From: Microcoleus vaginatus PCC 9802
GTDB lineage: Bacteria; Cyanobacteriota; Cyanobacteriia; Cyanobacteriales; Microcoleaceae
Length of the DNA: 64,000 nt
Direction of reading: 5' to 3'
NCBI GenBank assembly: GCA_022701275.1
Contig: CP031740.1
Coordinates: forward strand, 3,111,001 to 3,175,000
Part shown: piece by piece, positions 8,937 to 16,200 of the stretch
How the letters are laid out: every line of letters begins with the position of its first letter
Numbering within the stretch: the first letter of the stretch is position 1
The notes under the pieces: model-generated
Told to the model about the DNA's origin: nothing
Databases searched by the model: none
The model's input: the letters and a program-made list of their open reading frames with translations, nothing else
Position numbers and translations under genes: made by a program

Positions 8937-9104
8937 TTATTTGTGGCATTCGCAGCCGGTGTGGCCACAGCCGCTGCCGTTGGGGTGGCCGTCAGCGCAA
9001 GCACTGGAACAGTATGTTTTGCCGTCTTTTTCAATGGCTTCGCTGACGTTGACAACGCACGAGCATGAAGGACAGGCACATTTTGTTTGGGTGGCGGTAG
9101 TCAT
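8937..9104 (-). CDS. smtA: SmtA/BmtA-type metallothionein
   Basis: A 55-residue Cys/His-rich protein: CACPSCSC near residues 9-16, CSSAC at 32-36, then HPNGSGCGHTGCECHK to the end. Nine cysteines and several histidines follow the arrangement of Synechococcus SmtA, which binds four zinc ions in a cluster. It would buffer excess zinc or cadmium. It is divergent from an ArsR/SmtB-family repressor, the classical smt arrangement also known from Oscillatoria brevis bmtA/bxmR. Too short for most ORF cut-offs, so easily missed. ATG at 9102-9104 is preceded by a good ribosome site (CAGGAGAA). Confidence 0.95.
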   Translation of the reverse strand: MTTATQTKCACPSCSCVVNVSEAIEKDGKTYCSSACADGHPNGSGCGHTGCECHK

Positions 9105-9136
9105 TTTAAATTCTCCTGGTGGGGTTGTTTGTCTCT

Positions 9137-9168
9137 ACTAATATCTGAACATATATTCAGGTATTAGT
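9137..9168. promoter_or_regulatory. SmtB-type operator between smtA and its repressor
   Basis: A 13-6-13 inverted repeat with one mismatch: ACTAATATCTGAA, a six-base spacer, then TTCAGGTATTAGT. The inner CTGAACATATATTCAG matches the TGAACA..TATTCA form of SmtB/BxmR operators. It lies 33-64 bases upstream of the metallothionein start and about 50 bases from the repressor start, so it may control both. Confidence 0.82.
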
Positions 9169-9216
9169 CAAGGAATGTAAAAGTTTTGTTACAAAAGGTT
9201 TGTCGATCGCACTAAA

Positions 9217-9657
9217 ATGAAAATGAGAATTAAAACCAGGCGGGAAAAGATGTCACCTAAGTCTGCTGTTAATGGAGCGATAAGTCAGCCTCGCGAACAA
9301 AACGATACACCAACGTGCGATCCATCGCACCTAGTTGACTGTTGGCGGGCCGGGGACATCCAAACACAAGTTCTCAACACCGCAAAAGCCCAGCGGATGG
9401 CAGAGTTTTTCAGCCTTTTGGGAGATGCGAATCGCCTGCGGTTGCTATCTGTATTGGCAAAACAAGAACTGTGCGTGTGTGACTTGGCTGCGGCGTTGAG
9501 TATGAGCGAATCCGCAGTATCGCATCAGTTGCGGGCATTGCGGGCGATGCGGTTGGTAAGTTACCGCAAGGTTGGGAGACAAGTTTTTTATAGTTTACTC
9601 GATCGCCACGTTTTTGAACTTTACCAAGCAGTCGCCGAACACTTAGACGAAGAATAA
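9217..9657 (+). CDS. smtB: ArsR/SmtB-family metal-sensing repressor
   Basis: A winged-helix repressor that releases DNA on binding zinc or other metals. The body shows the ArsR core: FSLLGDANRLRLLSVL, ELCVCDLAAALSMSESAVSHQL (recognition helix) and SYRKVGRQVFYSL. The C-terminal alpha5 site is present as DRH...H..E (DRHVFELYQAVAEHLDEE), and CVC in helix alpha3 plus N-terminal cysteines suggest an additional alpha3N site, as in ZiaR and BxmR. It is divergent from the metallothionein across a palindromic operator. The N-terminus is uncertain: ATG 9217 or ATG 9250. Confidence 0.9.
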   Translation: MKMRIKTRREKMSPKSAVNGAISQPREQNDTPTCDPSHLVDCWRAGDIQTQVLNTAKAQRMAEFFSLLGDANRLRLLSVLAKQELCVCDLAAALSMSESAVSHQLRALRAMRLVSYRKVGRQVFYSLLDRHVFELYQAVAEHLDEE

Positions 9658-9778
9658 TCTTTTGGGCCTTGGGCAGTAGGCATGGGTAATGGATTTAAAA
9701 TTTTGTAGGGGCTGGCTTTACCAATAATCTCGGCCTAAGACCAATAATCTGGTAAACCCGCCCCCACCTAACTAGATA

Positions 9779-9976
9779 TTAATCTTTGACGGTGTGACCT
9801 GTCACCACAACCGCCTGTTTAATTGATTCTTCAGAAGCTTGAGCCTCAACCGTAACAGTCTTAGCTGCGACATCCACATTGACCGTAGCATCGGAGTCAA
9901 CAGTTTTGATGGCTTTGGTAATTGTATCGCCACAGCCGGAACAGACGATCGAGGGAACGTTAAGTAGTATTGCCAT
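9779..9976 (-). CDS. HMA-domain metallochaperone (Atx1/CopZ-like)
   Basis: A 65-residue single heavy-metal-associated domain: N-terminal beta strand, then VCSGCGDTITKAI with the CxxC metal site at about residues 12-15, and a C-terminal half (ATVNVDV..KTVTVEA) typical of the ferredoxin-like fold. Such proteins carry Cu(I) or sometimes zinc to P-type ATPases. The usual M before the CxxC (MxCxxC) is replaced (SIVCSGC). It lies next to the smt pair, at the end of the metal region. Confidence 0.85.
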   Translation of the reverse strand: MAILLNVPSIVCSGCGDTITKAIKTVDSDATVNVDVAAKTVTVEAQASEESIKQAVVVTGHTVKD

Positions 9977-10150
9977 AAGTCAGCAAAATTTCGTAGATGA
10001 CAGTATTATTTTTTATTTTAATCTAAATTCGTGAAACACGCGCTTTTCCCGATTTCGGCAGGGGTTTAAACCCCCTGCCTCAAAGCTCAATTCGGTTAAA
10101 ACCGGCTTGAGAGTTTGACGTTAAAAGTTATACGTTATTTCCTACCAATA

Positions 10151-11011
10151 TCACTTCCAACTTAATACCTGTGAAGGCAAATTAATCTCCGGTATGCACC
10201 GCCCAACGGCGGCGGCTACAGGCCGCAAACTCGCAACTAAATCTACCATATCTGGCAAAGAAAGAGCTTGCCGCGCGTCAGAAACCGATTTTTCTGGTTG
10301 CGGGTGACACTCAATAATCAATCCGTCTGCACCGCAAGCAACCGCTGCTTTGGCTAGTGGTGCGACTAATTCTCGCTTGCCGACGGCGTGAGAAGGGTCT
10401 ACGATTACTGGCAAATGAGTTAACTGTTTCAGCGCTACGACTGCACCTAAATCTAATACGTTTCGCGTGTAATTGTCGAAGCTGCGGATGCCTCTTTCGC
10501 AGAGAACTACATGAGGATTTCCGTGACTGAGAATGTATTCGGCGGCCATCACAAATTCTTCGATTGTGGCTGACAAGCCGCGTTTTAGCAGAACGGGTTT
10601 TCCGGCTTGACCGATCGCCTTTAGTAACTCGAAGTTTTGCATATTCCGACTGCCTAGTTGCAGCATATCAGCATAGGTGACAACTGGTTCGATTTGGGCG
10701 ATCGACATTACCTCTGTCACGACGGGTAAACCGTAACGCCGGCTGACATCGGCTAAAATTTCCAGTCCCTCAATTCCCATCCCTTGAAAAGCATAGGGAG
10801 AAGTGCGGGGTTTGTAGACTCCGCCTCGCAAAGCTTGCACGGAGGCGGAGGATAGTTGGCGGGCGACTGTTTCCATTTGTGCGGAACTTTCGACGGTACA
10901 GGGGCCGCCGATGATTAATAATTCTTCGCCGCCGACTGAGACTGTTTCTGAGAGTTTGACAATTGTTTGGTGTTCGGGATGAGATTTGGTTACGAGTTTG
11001 GCTTCTAGCAT
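10151..11011 (-). CDS. aroF: 3-deoxy-7-phosphoheptulonate synthase (DAHP synthase, type I-beta)
   Basis: Catalyses the first step of the shikimate pathway, joining phosphoenolpyruvate and erythrose 4-phosphate. Motifs include IIGGPCTVES, GGVYKPRTSPYAFQG, LLKRG, CERGIRSF, DPSHAVGKRELV and IIECHP, all characteristic of the AroF/KDPG-type barrel with a Cys/His/Glu/Asp metal site. The ATG at 11009-11011 (MLEAKLV) is chosen because GGAG precedes it; an upstream TTG at 11053 lies in a terminator-like hairpin. No ACT or chorismate-mutase extension is visible, although the first residues before LIIGG may form a short regulatory-type N-terminus. Confidence 0.93.
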   Translation of the reverse strand: MLEAKLVTKSHPEHQTIVKLSETVSVGGEELLIIGGPCTVESSAQMETVARQLSSASVQALRGGVYKPRTSPYAFQGMGIEGLEILADVSRRYGLPVVTEVMSIAQIEPVVTYADMLQLGSRNMQNFELLKAIGQAGKPVLLKRGLSATIEEFVMAAEYILSHGNPHVVLCERGIRSFDNYTRNVLDLGAVVALKQLTHLPVIVDPSHAVGKRELVAPLAKAAVACGADGLIIECHPQPEKSVSDARQALSLPDMVDLVASLRPVAAAVGRCIPEINLPSQVLSWK

Positions 11012-11050
11012 GAGGGCATTCTCCGGGAAATTTAAGTGGGTGGTTGACAA

Positions 11051-11083
11051 CAAAAAACCCGGAACTTTTAGGAGTTCCGGGTT
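11051..11083 (-). promoter_or_regulatory. Terminator-like hairpin in the aroF leader (possible attenuator)
   Basis: On the minus strand an 11-base perfect stem (AACCCGGAACT with AGTTCCGGGTT, six-base loop) is followed by TTTTTT and lies about 40 bases before the aroF ATG. This is the layout of an intrinsic terminator placed inside a leader. It could attenuate aroF, or end an upstream transcript with aroF having its own start downstream. Confidence 0.55.
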
Positions 11084-11223
11084 GGTGCGAAAAGACAGCG
11101 CGACAATTTACCCAGAACTTTGGTTGGGCCAAAAATAAAAGCCGTAATACCAGTTACTGAATAATGTCATTGCTGTTTTCGCTTGTACTGGATTGGTTGT
11201 TGGGAAAAGAACTAGAAACAACA

Positions 11224-11292
11224 AAACCGCAGGTGTTAATCTGCGGTTCGCCCGGATGTTCACAGTGAATTATAAATTCACTCCGGGCGAAC
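11224..11292 (-). terminator. Paired hairpins, minus-strand terminator
   Basis: On the minus strand AACCGCAG...CTGCGGTT (about 11225-11248) is followed by TTGTTG, a weak intrinsic terminator. Just upstream, GTTCGCCCGGA (11246-11256) pairs with TCCGGGCGAAC (11282-11292) around an inner AGTGAAT/ATTCACT stem, making a large cruciform. They separate the sulfotransferase and MITE-like element from aroF. Confidence 0.5.
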
Positions 11293-11462
11293 TTAGGGAT
11301 ACCAAAAATAAAAATAGCTGTTGGCTGTGAACATAGGTGAAGTGCTGCGCTTTGTGGATTAAACACAATACTATTCGACAAGCTAGCACAGGGAGAGGGG
11401 GATGTCAAGTTATTTTTTATCAAATGTTGGGAAACGGTAATGCCCATTGGTGTCATCAAATT

Positions 11463-11632
11463 AAGCCGACTATCTGCCAGTCCGCGAGTCCGCCAGGGAA
11501 TGAATTCCACGGGGCTTATAGCGAAAGTCCTCGCTATGAGGACTCAGAAGCCGACTATCTGCCAGTCCGCGAGTCCGCCAGGGAATGAATTCCACGGGGC
11601 TTATAGCGAAAGTCCTCGCTATGAGGACTCAG
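11463..11632. repeat. Perfect 85-base tandem duplication inside MITE copy A
   Basis: Units 11463-11547 and 11548-11632 are identical. Each begins AAGCCGACTATCTGCC and ends ATGAGGACTCAG. Complete identity points to a recent duplication. Confidence 0.9.
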
Positions 11633-11661
11633 AAAAAGATTTTTAAACTGATTAAGCTGTC

Positions 11662-11748
11662 GCGCATTTAAATTGCATATTCGAGGCGGGCGGGACGCCC
11701 ACCCCACTCATTGTTTGATTGTTTTTTAACAGACAATTTAAATGCCGC
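11662..11748. mobile_element. Nested 87-base element with its own terminal inverted repeats
   Basis: GCGCATTTAAATTG at 11662-11675 is the reverse complement, apart from one extra base, of CAATTTAAATGCCGC at 11734-11748. The interior carries a GGCGGGACGCCC hairpin. The left end and its flank recur at 61178-61203. It looks like a tiny element inserted in MITE copy A. Confidence 0.6.
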
Positions 11749-11866
11749 AACAACTTAGTCCTCTTCAGAGGACTTTCGCTTTGAGGCAGGGGTTTCAACC
11801 CCTGACGGACTATGGGTTTTACCTTAAGTTGAAACCAATGCGCCTTGCGGTTTCCCTACTATGATG

Positions 11867-12631
11867 TTAATCCCAGCCGAAATCTCGATCGCACAATTCG
11901 GCTAGTCTTTGGTTGTGCGATCGAAAATATGCTCTCAATTGCTCGTATACTGTCTCGCTGATGGGGGGATATTGGGTGGCGTTGTACTTTTCGTAGGTTT
12001 GTAGTTGCTGGGGCGGTAAGTCTAAAAATTCGAGGACGGTGTTGAGGATTTCCGATGGGTTGCTATACAAGTCTTCGCTTTTGAGGATTAAAAGTTGTGA
12101 TTTGGGAAAAAGTTTCATCCAGGCTGGGAGTTGATCGGCGTAAATGCCGCGGGTTAGATAGCTGTGGTGTTGGTGTTCGTAACTATAATATTTGGGGTTG
12201 GCTAGGAGTTTTTCTATTTCGCCTTTGAGTCTTTCGGGCTCGGCGGCGATCGCGTCTTCTAATGAGAGAGTTTCGTAGCCTATTTTGATATAGTAATAAT
12301 AGTGGGAAATTGCCCGTTCTACGGGGTTTCTCAGCAGGGCGATTATTTTAACTTGGGGACAGAAATCATAAATTCGCTGGGGAACGTGCGGGTGAAATAT
12401 GTAGTAAGGACTGGCTTCTCCGGTTATTTTGTGGGAACCGTTTTCGGGCTGGGGAAATTGGGCATAGTACCAGTCTGGGCTTTTGTCGAAGTTTAAGTCA
12501 AAATAATGTACTTCTTTTTCGGTGGCGGGGGCGATTTGGGGATGTTGGATTAGGTAATTGTACAGAGATGTTGTGCCGCCTTTTTGGGCACCGATGATGA
12601 TGAAGTCTGGGGGTTTGGGAGTTTGTTTCAT
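11867..12631 (-). CDS. Sulfotransferase family protein
   Basis: A 254-residue PAPS-dependent sulfotransferase. The 5'-phosphosulfate loop is GAQKGGTTSLYNYL near residues 15-28; the 3'-phosphate motif is LLRNPVERAISHYYY near residues 100-115; DFIIIGAQ is the usual N-terminal strand. Such enzymes transfer sulfate to polysaccharides, lipids or other small molecules; the acceptor cannot be told here. No membrane segment, so soluble. It is not in an obvious operon, but lies 0.6 kb from the hps polysaccharide-secretion genes, so sulfation of exopolysaccharide is a reasonable guess only. Confidence 0.88.
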   Translation of the reverse strand: MKQTPKPPDFIIIGAQKGGTTSLYNYLIQHPQIAPATEKEVHYFDLNFDKSPDWYYAQFPQPENGSHKITGEASPYYIFHPHVPQRIYDFCPQVKIIALLRNPVERAISHYYYYIKIGYETLSLEDAIAAEPERLKGEIEKLLANPKYYSYEHQHHSYLTRGIYADQLPAWMKLFPKSQLLILKSEDLYSNPSEILNTVLEFLDLPPQQLQTYEKYNATQYPPISETVYEQLRAYFRSHNQRLAELCDRDFGWD

Positions 12632-12693
12632 GGGTTGTATGTTTTATATTTGGCACTTGTACTGACAGTGTGCCGGAGGGTAAAATGGAAAGT

Positions 12694-12751
12694 CGATCGC
12701 ACTTGGAGGCATTACGGAAATGCGATCGCACTTGGAGGCATTACGGAAATT
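12694..12751. repeat. Tandem 29-base repeat, upstream of hpsA
   Basis: Two units (12694-12722, 12723-12751) of CGATCGCACTTGGAGGCATT plus ACGGAAAT(G/T). The rest of the gap up to hpsA (12752-13210) holds scattered CGATCGCC words and no gene I can support; the hpsA promoter should lie in it. Confidence 0.8.
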
Positions 12752-13210
12752 CGATCGCCCGATTTAGACTCGATCGCACTGATAAGCCTAACCACTCGAT
12801 CGCCCGATCTTGATTGTAGATTCCGGTGGTTGAAACAGCTAGCAAGGCGAGCACATAAACAAAGCCGACAAGATAAGGGCTGGAAAATACATCGGATATG
12901 ATCGCGATCACTGTTTTGGGGTGATCAAATTCACTCTCGCTCTGGCCACTGACATTTCTATTTAACTAGATTAGAGTGGAGTTAGGGAGTTCTAATCCCT
13001 GCACCGCAAATCATTCGCTGAAAAATATATTATCGGCGGTGATTTTGGTTGCAGGTTTGGGGGTTTTATTTTTCAGCCAAAGTACAGATTTAAATTTGTG
13101 CAAGAGGCTGATATGCAACTTGCAAAAAATGGGAACAATAAAGATGGGATTGTACTGTCGAGCAGTAACTACCTGCAATACCATCACTGAAATTATTCAG
13201 GAAGGCGTCA

Positions 13211-16200
13211 ATGTTTAAGAGCAAATTATCCAAAGTTATCGTATCCCTGCTGCGGCGGATTGCTGGTGTTACCAGATCCGGGGCCAAGCGGCTGATGAGA
13301 GCAATGCTGCAAGCGCTGATGGCTATGGGCCGCAGGGCAAGACTACCGATGGCGGGGTTTGTGCTGCCGACGGTGACGATGGTGTTGCTGGTAGTGATTT
13401 TGTTGACAGTGGCGATTACGCTGCGATCGTTCGATCGGGCTAATACGGCGCGTAACGTGCGCGTGAACCAGCAGGTGCTGGCGGCCGCGACTCCCGCGCT
13501 CGATCGGGCAAAAGCCAAAATTCAATATCTGGTGGGGGAAGGCAACCTAGTGACGGGTACTCCCTCAGATCGACAATTGTACCTGGCAATGTCGTCTTAC
13601 CCAGCCGCCCCAACTCCTACAGACCCAGATTTGTACACATTTGGAGACGAAGAACGCCTCGTACTCAGAGCAGATCTTTCGGGAAATGGTATCAGCCTTA
13701 ATGACGACCCAAAAGGCTCGCTTTTTAGCGCGCCCGGAGTAGAAAATGAAGCGCTAAATACTGCATGGAGATATCCCGTCGATACCAATAACGACGGTAT
13801 ATTTGATACTTTTACTCTTTACGGAATCTACTTTCGTACTCCAAAAAGTGTAAATCCAAGACCGAGAAAGGAACTGGATGCCAGAACACCCCCCATGCGA
13901 ACAGGAACCACCAACCCAGCCTGTGCCCAAGGAGAGGGTACGGTTGCAAGTTTGGTAGGGGACTCTGGTTGGGAAAGAATAAGTGGCAGGCTCCAGAAAA
14001 GTTTCTTTGTTTACACGGTTAACGTACCGATTACCCAGACAGAAGCTAACACATTGGGTGCGGCGAAGTATCAAGCTTTCCCCGGAACCCCCAGCATATC
14101 GGCTCTCGAATACCAGCAAGATCAAAGCCGCATTCCCCTCAGCAACAATGCGGTTGTATATGAAGACGACTTAGATATATCGCCTGGGCCTCCGTTGAAT
14201 CTAAACGGGCGGATATTGACAAATAGCAACTTATTGGTATCAGGATTGGGTGGCGCCAGAAACATCAGACTATTTGAAGTCAGCAGCAAGCAATCTTGTT
14301 TTTACGATCAAGAAAATAGCAGAATTATCGTAGGCGGTAATGTTGTTAACGGGTGGTCGGGCAGCAATGCGCCGACAAATCCGGTTGAAGTACATCTTTT
14401 CAAAACTCTAACCGACACCAACCAACCCAATACAAATGCACCCACAATTGACACCGCCAATCAATCTGTCGCAGAAAACAGTCTTCAGGTACTGTACAAT
14501 AACAACGCTTACTCCGAGCGGTTAGCTGCTCTGGTAGACGGTCAAATAGAAGCAGATCCAACAGGTACTAACGATCCAGTTTCTGTTCAGCAAGCAAGGC
14601 TGGCCCCCAAGAGTCAGAGTCGCGAGCAAGCATTACAAGATTATTTTAAAGAACGGCTGCGGAAAGTTACTTTTGCAGAAGCGCCCCTCGCCAGCGCGGT
14701 CAACGGAAAGTATTTAGATCCGAATGTACCGACGACTTCCTACAGAATTCAAGACGCCGGTAACAACAGTCTCAGACCCGCAAATCCTTCTTGGAGCCTT
14801 CCTAATGGAACGGCGACAGTAGGCGCTCCATCAGGGGCGGGACTCACTATTCGTCCAACTCAGCTACCAGCCGAAGACCCCGAGGAGTTAGAACTTACTG
14901 AGAGCGAAGATTTCTTGGGCAATCGAGTCACAGTGGGTAACAACTTGCCAGCACTGCGGTGGGACGGCACAAGCTTTACTAATGATCCTCAGCAAGTAGA
15001 TGGCACCACTAAATGGGCAAATAACGGCCCAGTTCGCACCCGCACACCGCAAGTGACTAAACTTGCTGACGTGGGAGCAACAGCCCGCGGCAACGGTTTA
15101 GGCGAAGCACCAGGCAACCCAAACTCTTTCAGCGATGGTTTCTGGGAAAAAAGCGCCGCTGAAAGACCGCGAAGTCCCCTTGACGGTGTTGGTGGTCTGC
15201 GGGTAATTACCAGTGCAGGAGTGTACGATCGCACTAATTCTTTCCTACCGCCCCCTACCTGGATACAGCCTGCTGCTGCTGCCGGTGATGCGAGATTGAA
15301 AAGCGGCCCCGCATCGAGGGGGACTGCTTTCACTGCCCTAAATACTTACGACGACCCGGAAACTCCGGCTGTGGAACAGTACCGCGTCGTGTGGCCCGAC
15401 TCGATGCCGATGTCACCGCTGGGCCCGGGGTCGCAAGTATGGAACAACGGTAATGTAGCGGCGGGTGCTATTGCTCCCGGAGCTTGGGGAAAGTGGGACC
15501 CCACTTGGTCGCCGGCGGCGATCGCCCCCGCTCTGCCAGACGCCACGGTCCTGCCAGCAGCAGAAACAAATCCTAATTTTGTTGTTGAGCAAGCCACCAC
15601 AGCTCGCAAATTTGCCAAAGGCGACTTGCGGATGCGGGCAACGGCAGTTTATCACTACGCAAACAACGCCTTCGACCCAGTAGCACTAGCACCAGGAGCT
15701 CAACCAACTCAAACCCCCCTGGCCTGCGTCAGCAGCTACTACGACCCCAGCAACGCTTCCACAGCGAGAAACATCTTGACGGGAGCGCTGCCCGATGTCA
15801 GTGGACAGGGAGGGAGCGCACCAGAGGTCGCAACACGCCAAGCAACACTGGGAAGACAGCAGGCTTTTATTGGCTCTAACAACGGCATCACCTACGGCCC
15901 CCCTACAAGAGGGCAACCCGGTGCTTCAAACCCCCCGAACGCTGCTGGCTTGCTAACTGGTGGAGACGCTATTTTGGAAGCCCAGGCCAACATGGTTTTT
16001 CCAGACGGTAGGTTTGCCAACGGGCCGTTGAGAACCGCCCTCCAAGTGGCTCCAGCCGCTCGCACACTAGCACAACAAGCAGCTATTGACTCAACTAATT
16101 GTGCTCTACAAATACTGGACGGCTCGATCGCTCGTGCTCCTGCACTGATTCCTGACGGCGCAATTCAAGAAGTAGCATTTGTCAACGGCAGAGAAGTCAA

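Larger units (their letters stand above)
11429..11856. mobile_element. MITE-like element, copy A (with internal duplication and nested insertion)
   Basis: Bounded by imperfect inverted ends GGGAAAC.G.AA.GC.CATTGGT (left) and its complement at 11831-11856. Inside are a perfect 85-base tandem duplication (11463-11632), a nested short element (11662-11748) and hairpin blocks (AGTCCTC.TCAGAGGACTTT; AGGGGTTTCAACCCCT). No coding potential is convincing. Related copies occur at 22.8 and 41.6 kb in this window. No clear target-site duplication was seen. Confidence 0.7.

Noticed and set aside
8923..9141. 72-residue plus-strand frame over the metallothionein
   Set aside because: It is the antisense of the Cys-rich smtA gene, which explains its Trp/Pro/His pattern.
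11051..11053. TTG start of aroF upstream of the hairpin
   Set aside because: It would place the start inside the terminator-like stem with no ribosome site; the ATG at 11011 has GGAG before it.
12976..13218. 80-residue frame with a hydrophobic stretch just before hpsA
   Set aside because: Starts with GTG, overlaps the hpsA start, has no ribosome site, and its codon pattern matches intergenic DNA. A short GGGAGTTCTAATCCC-like stretch inside resembles a tRNA T-arm, but no cloverleaf can be built around it.
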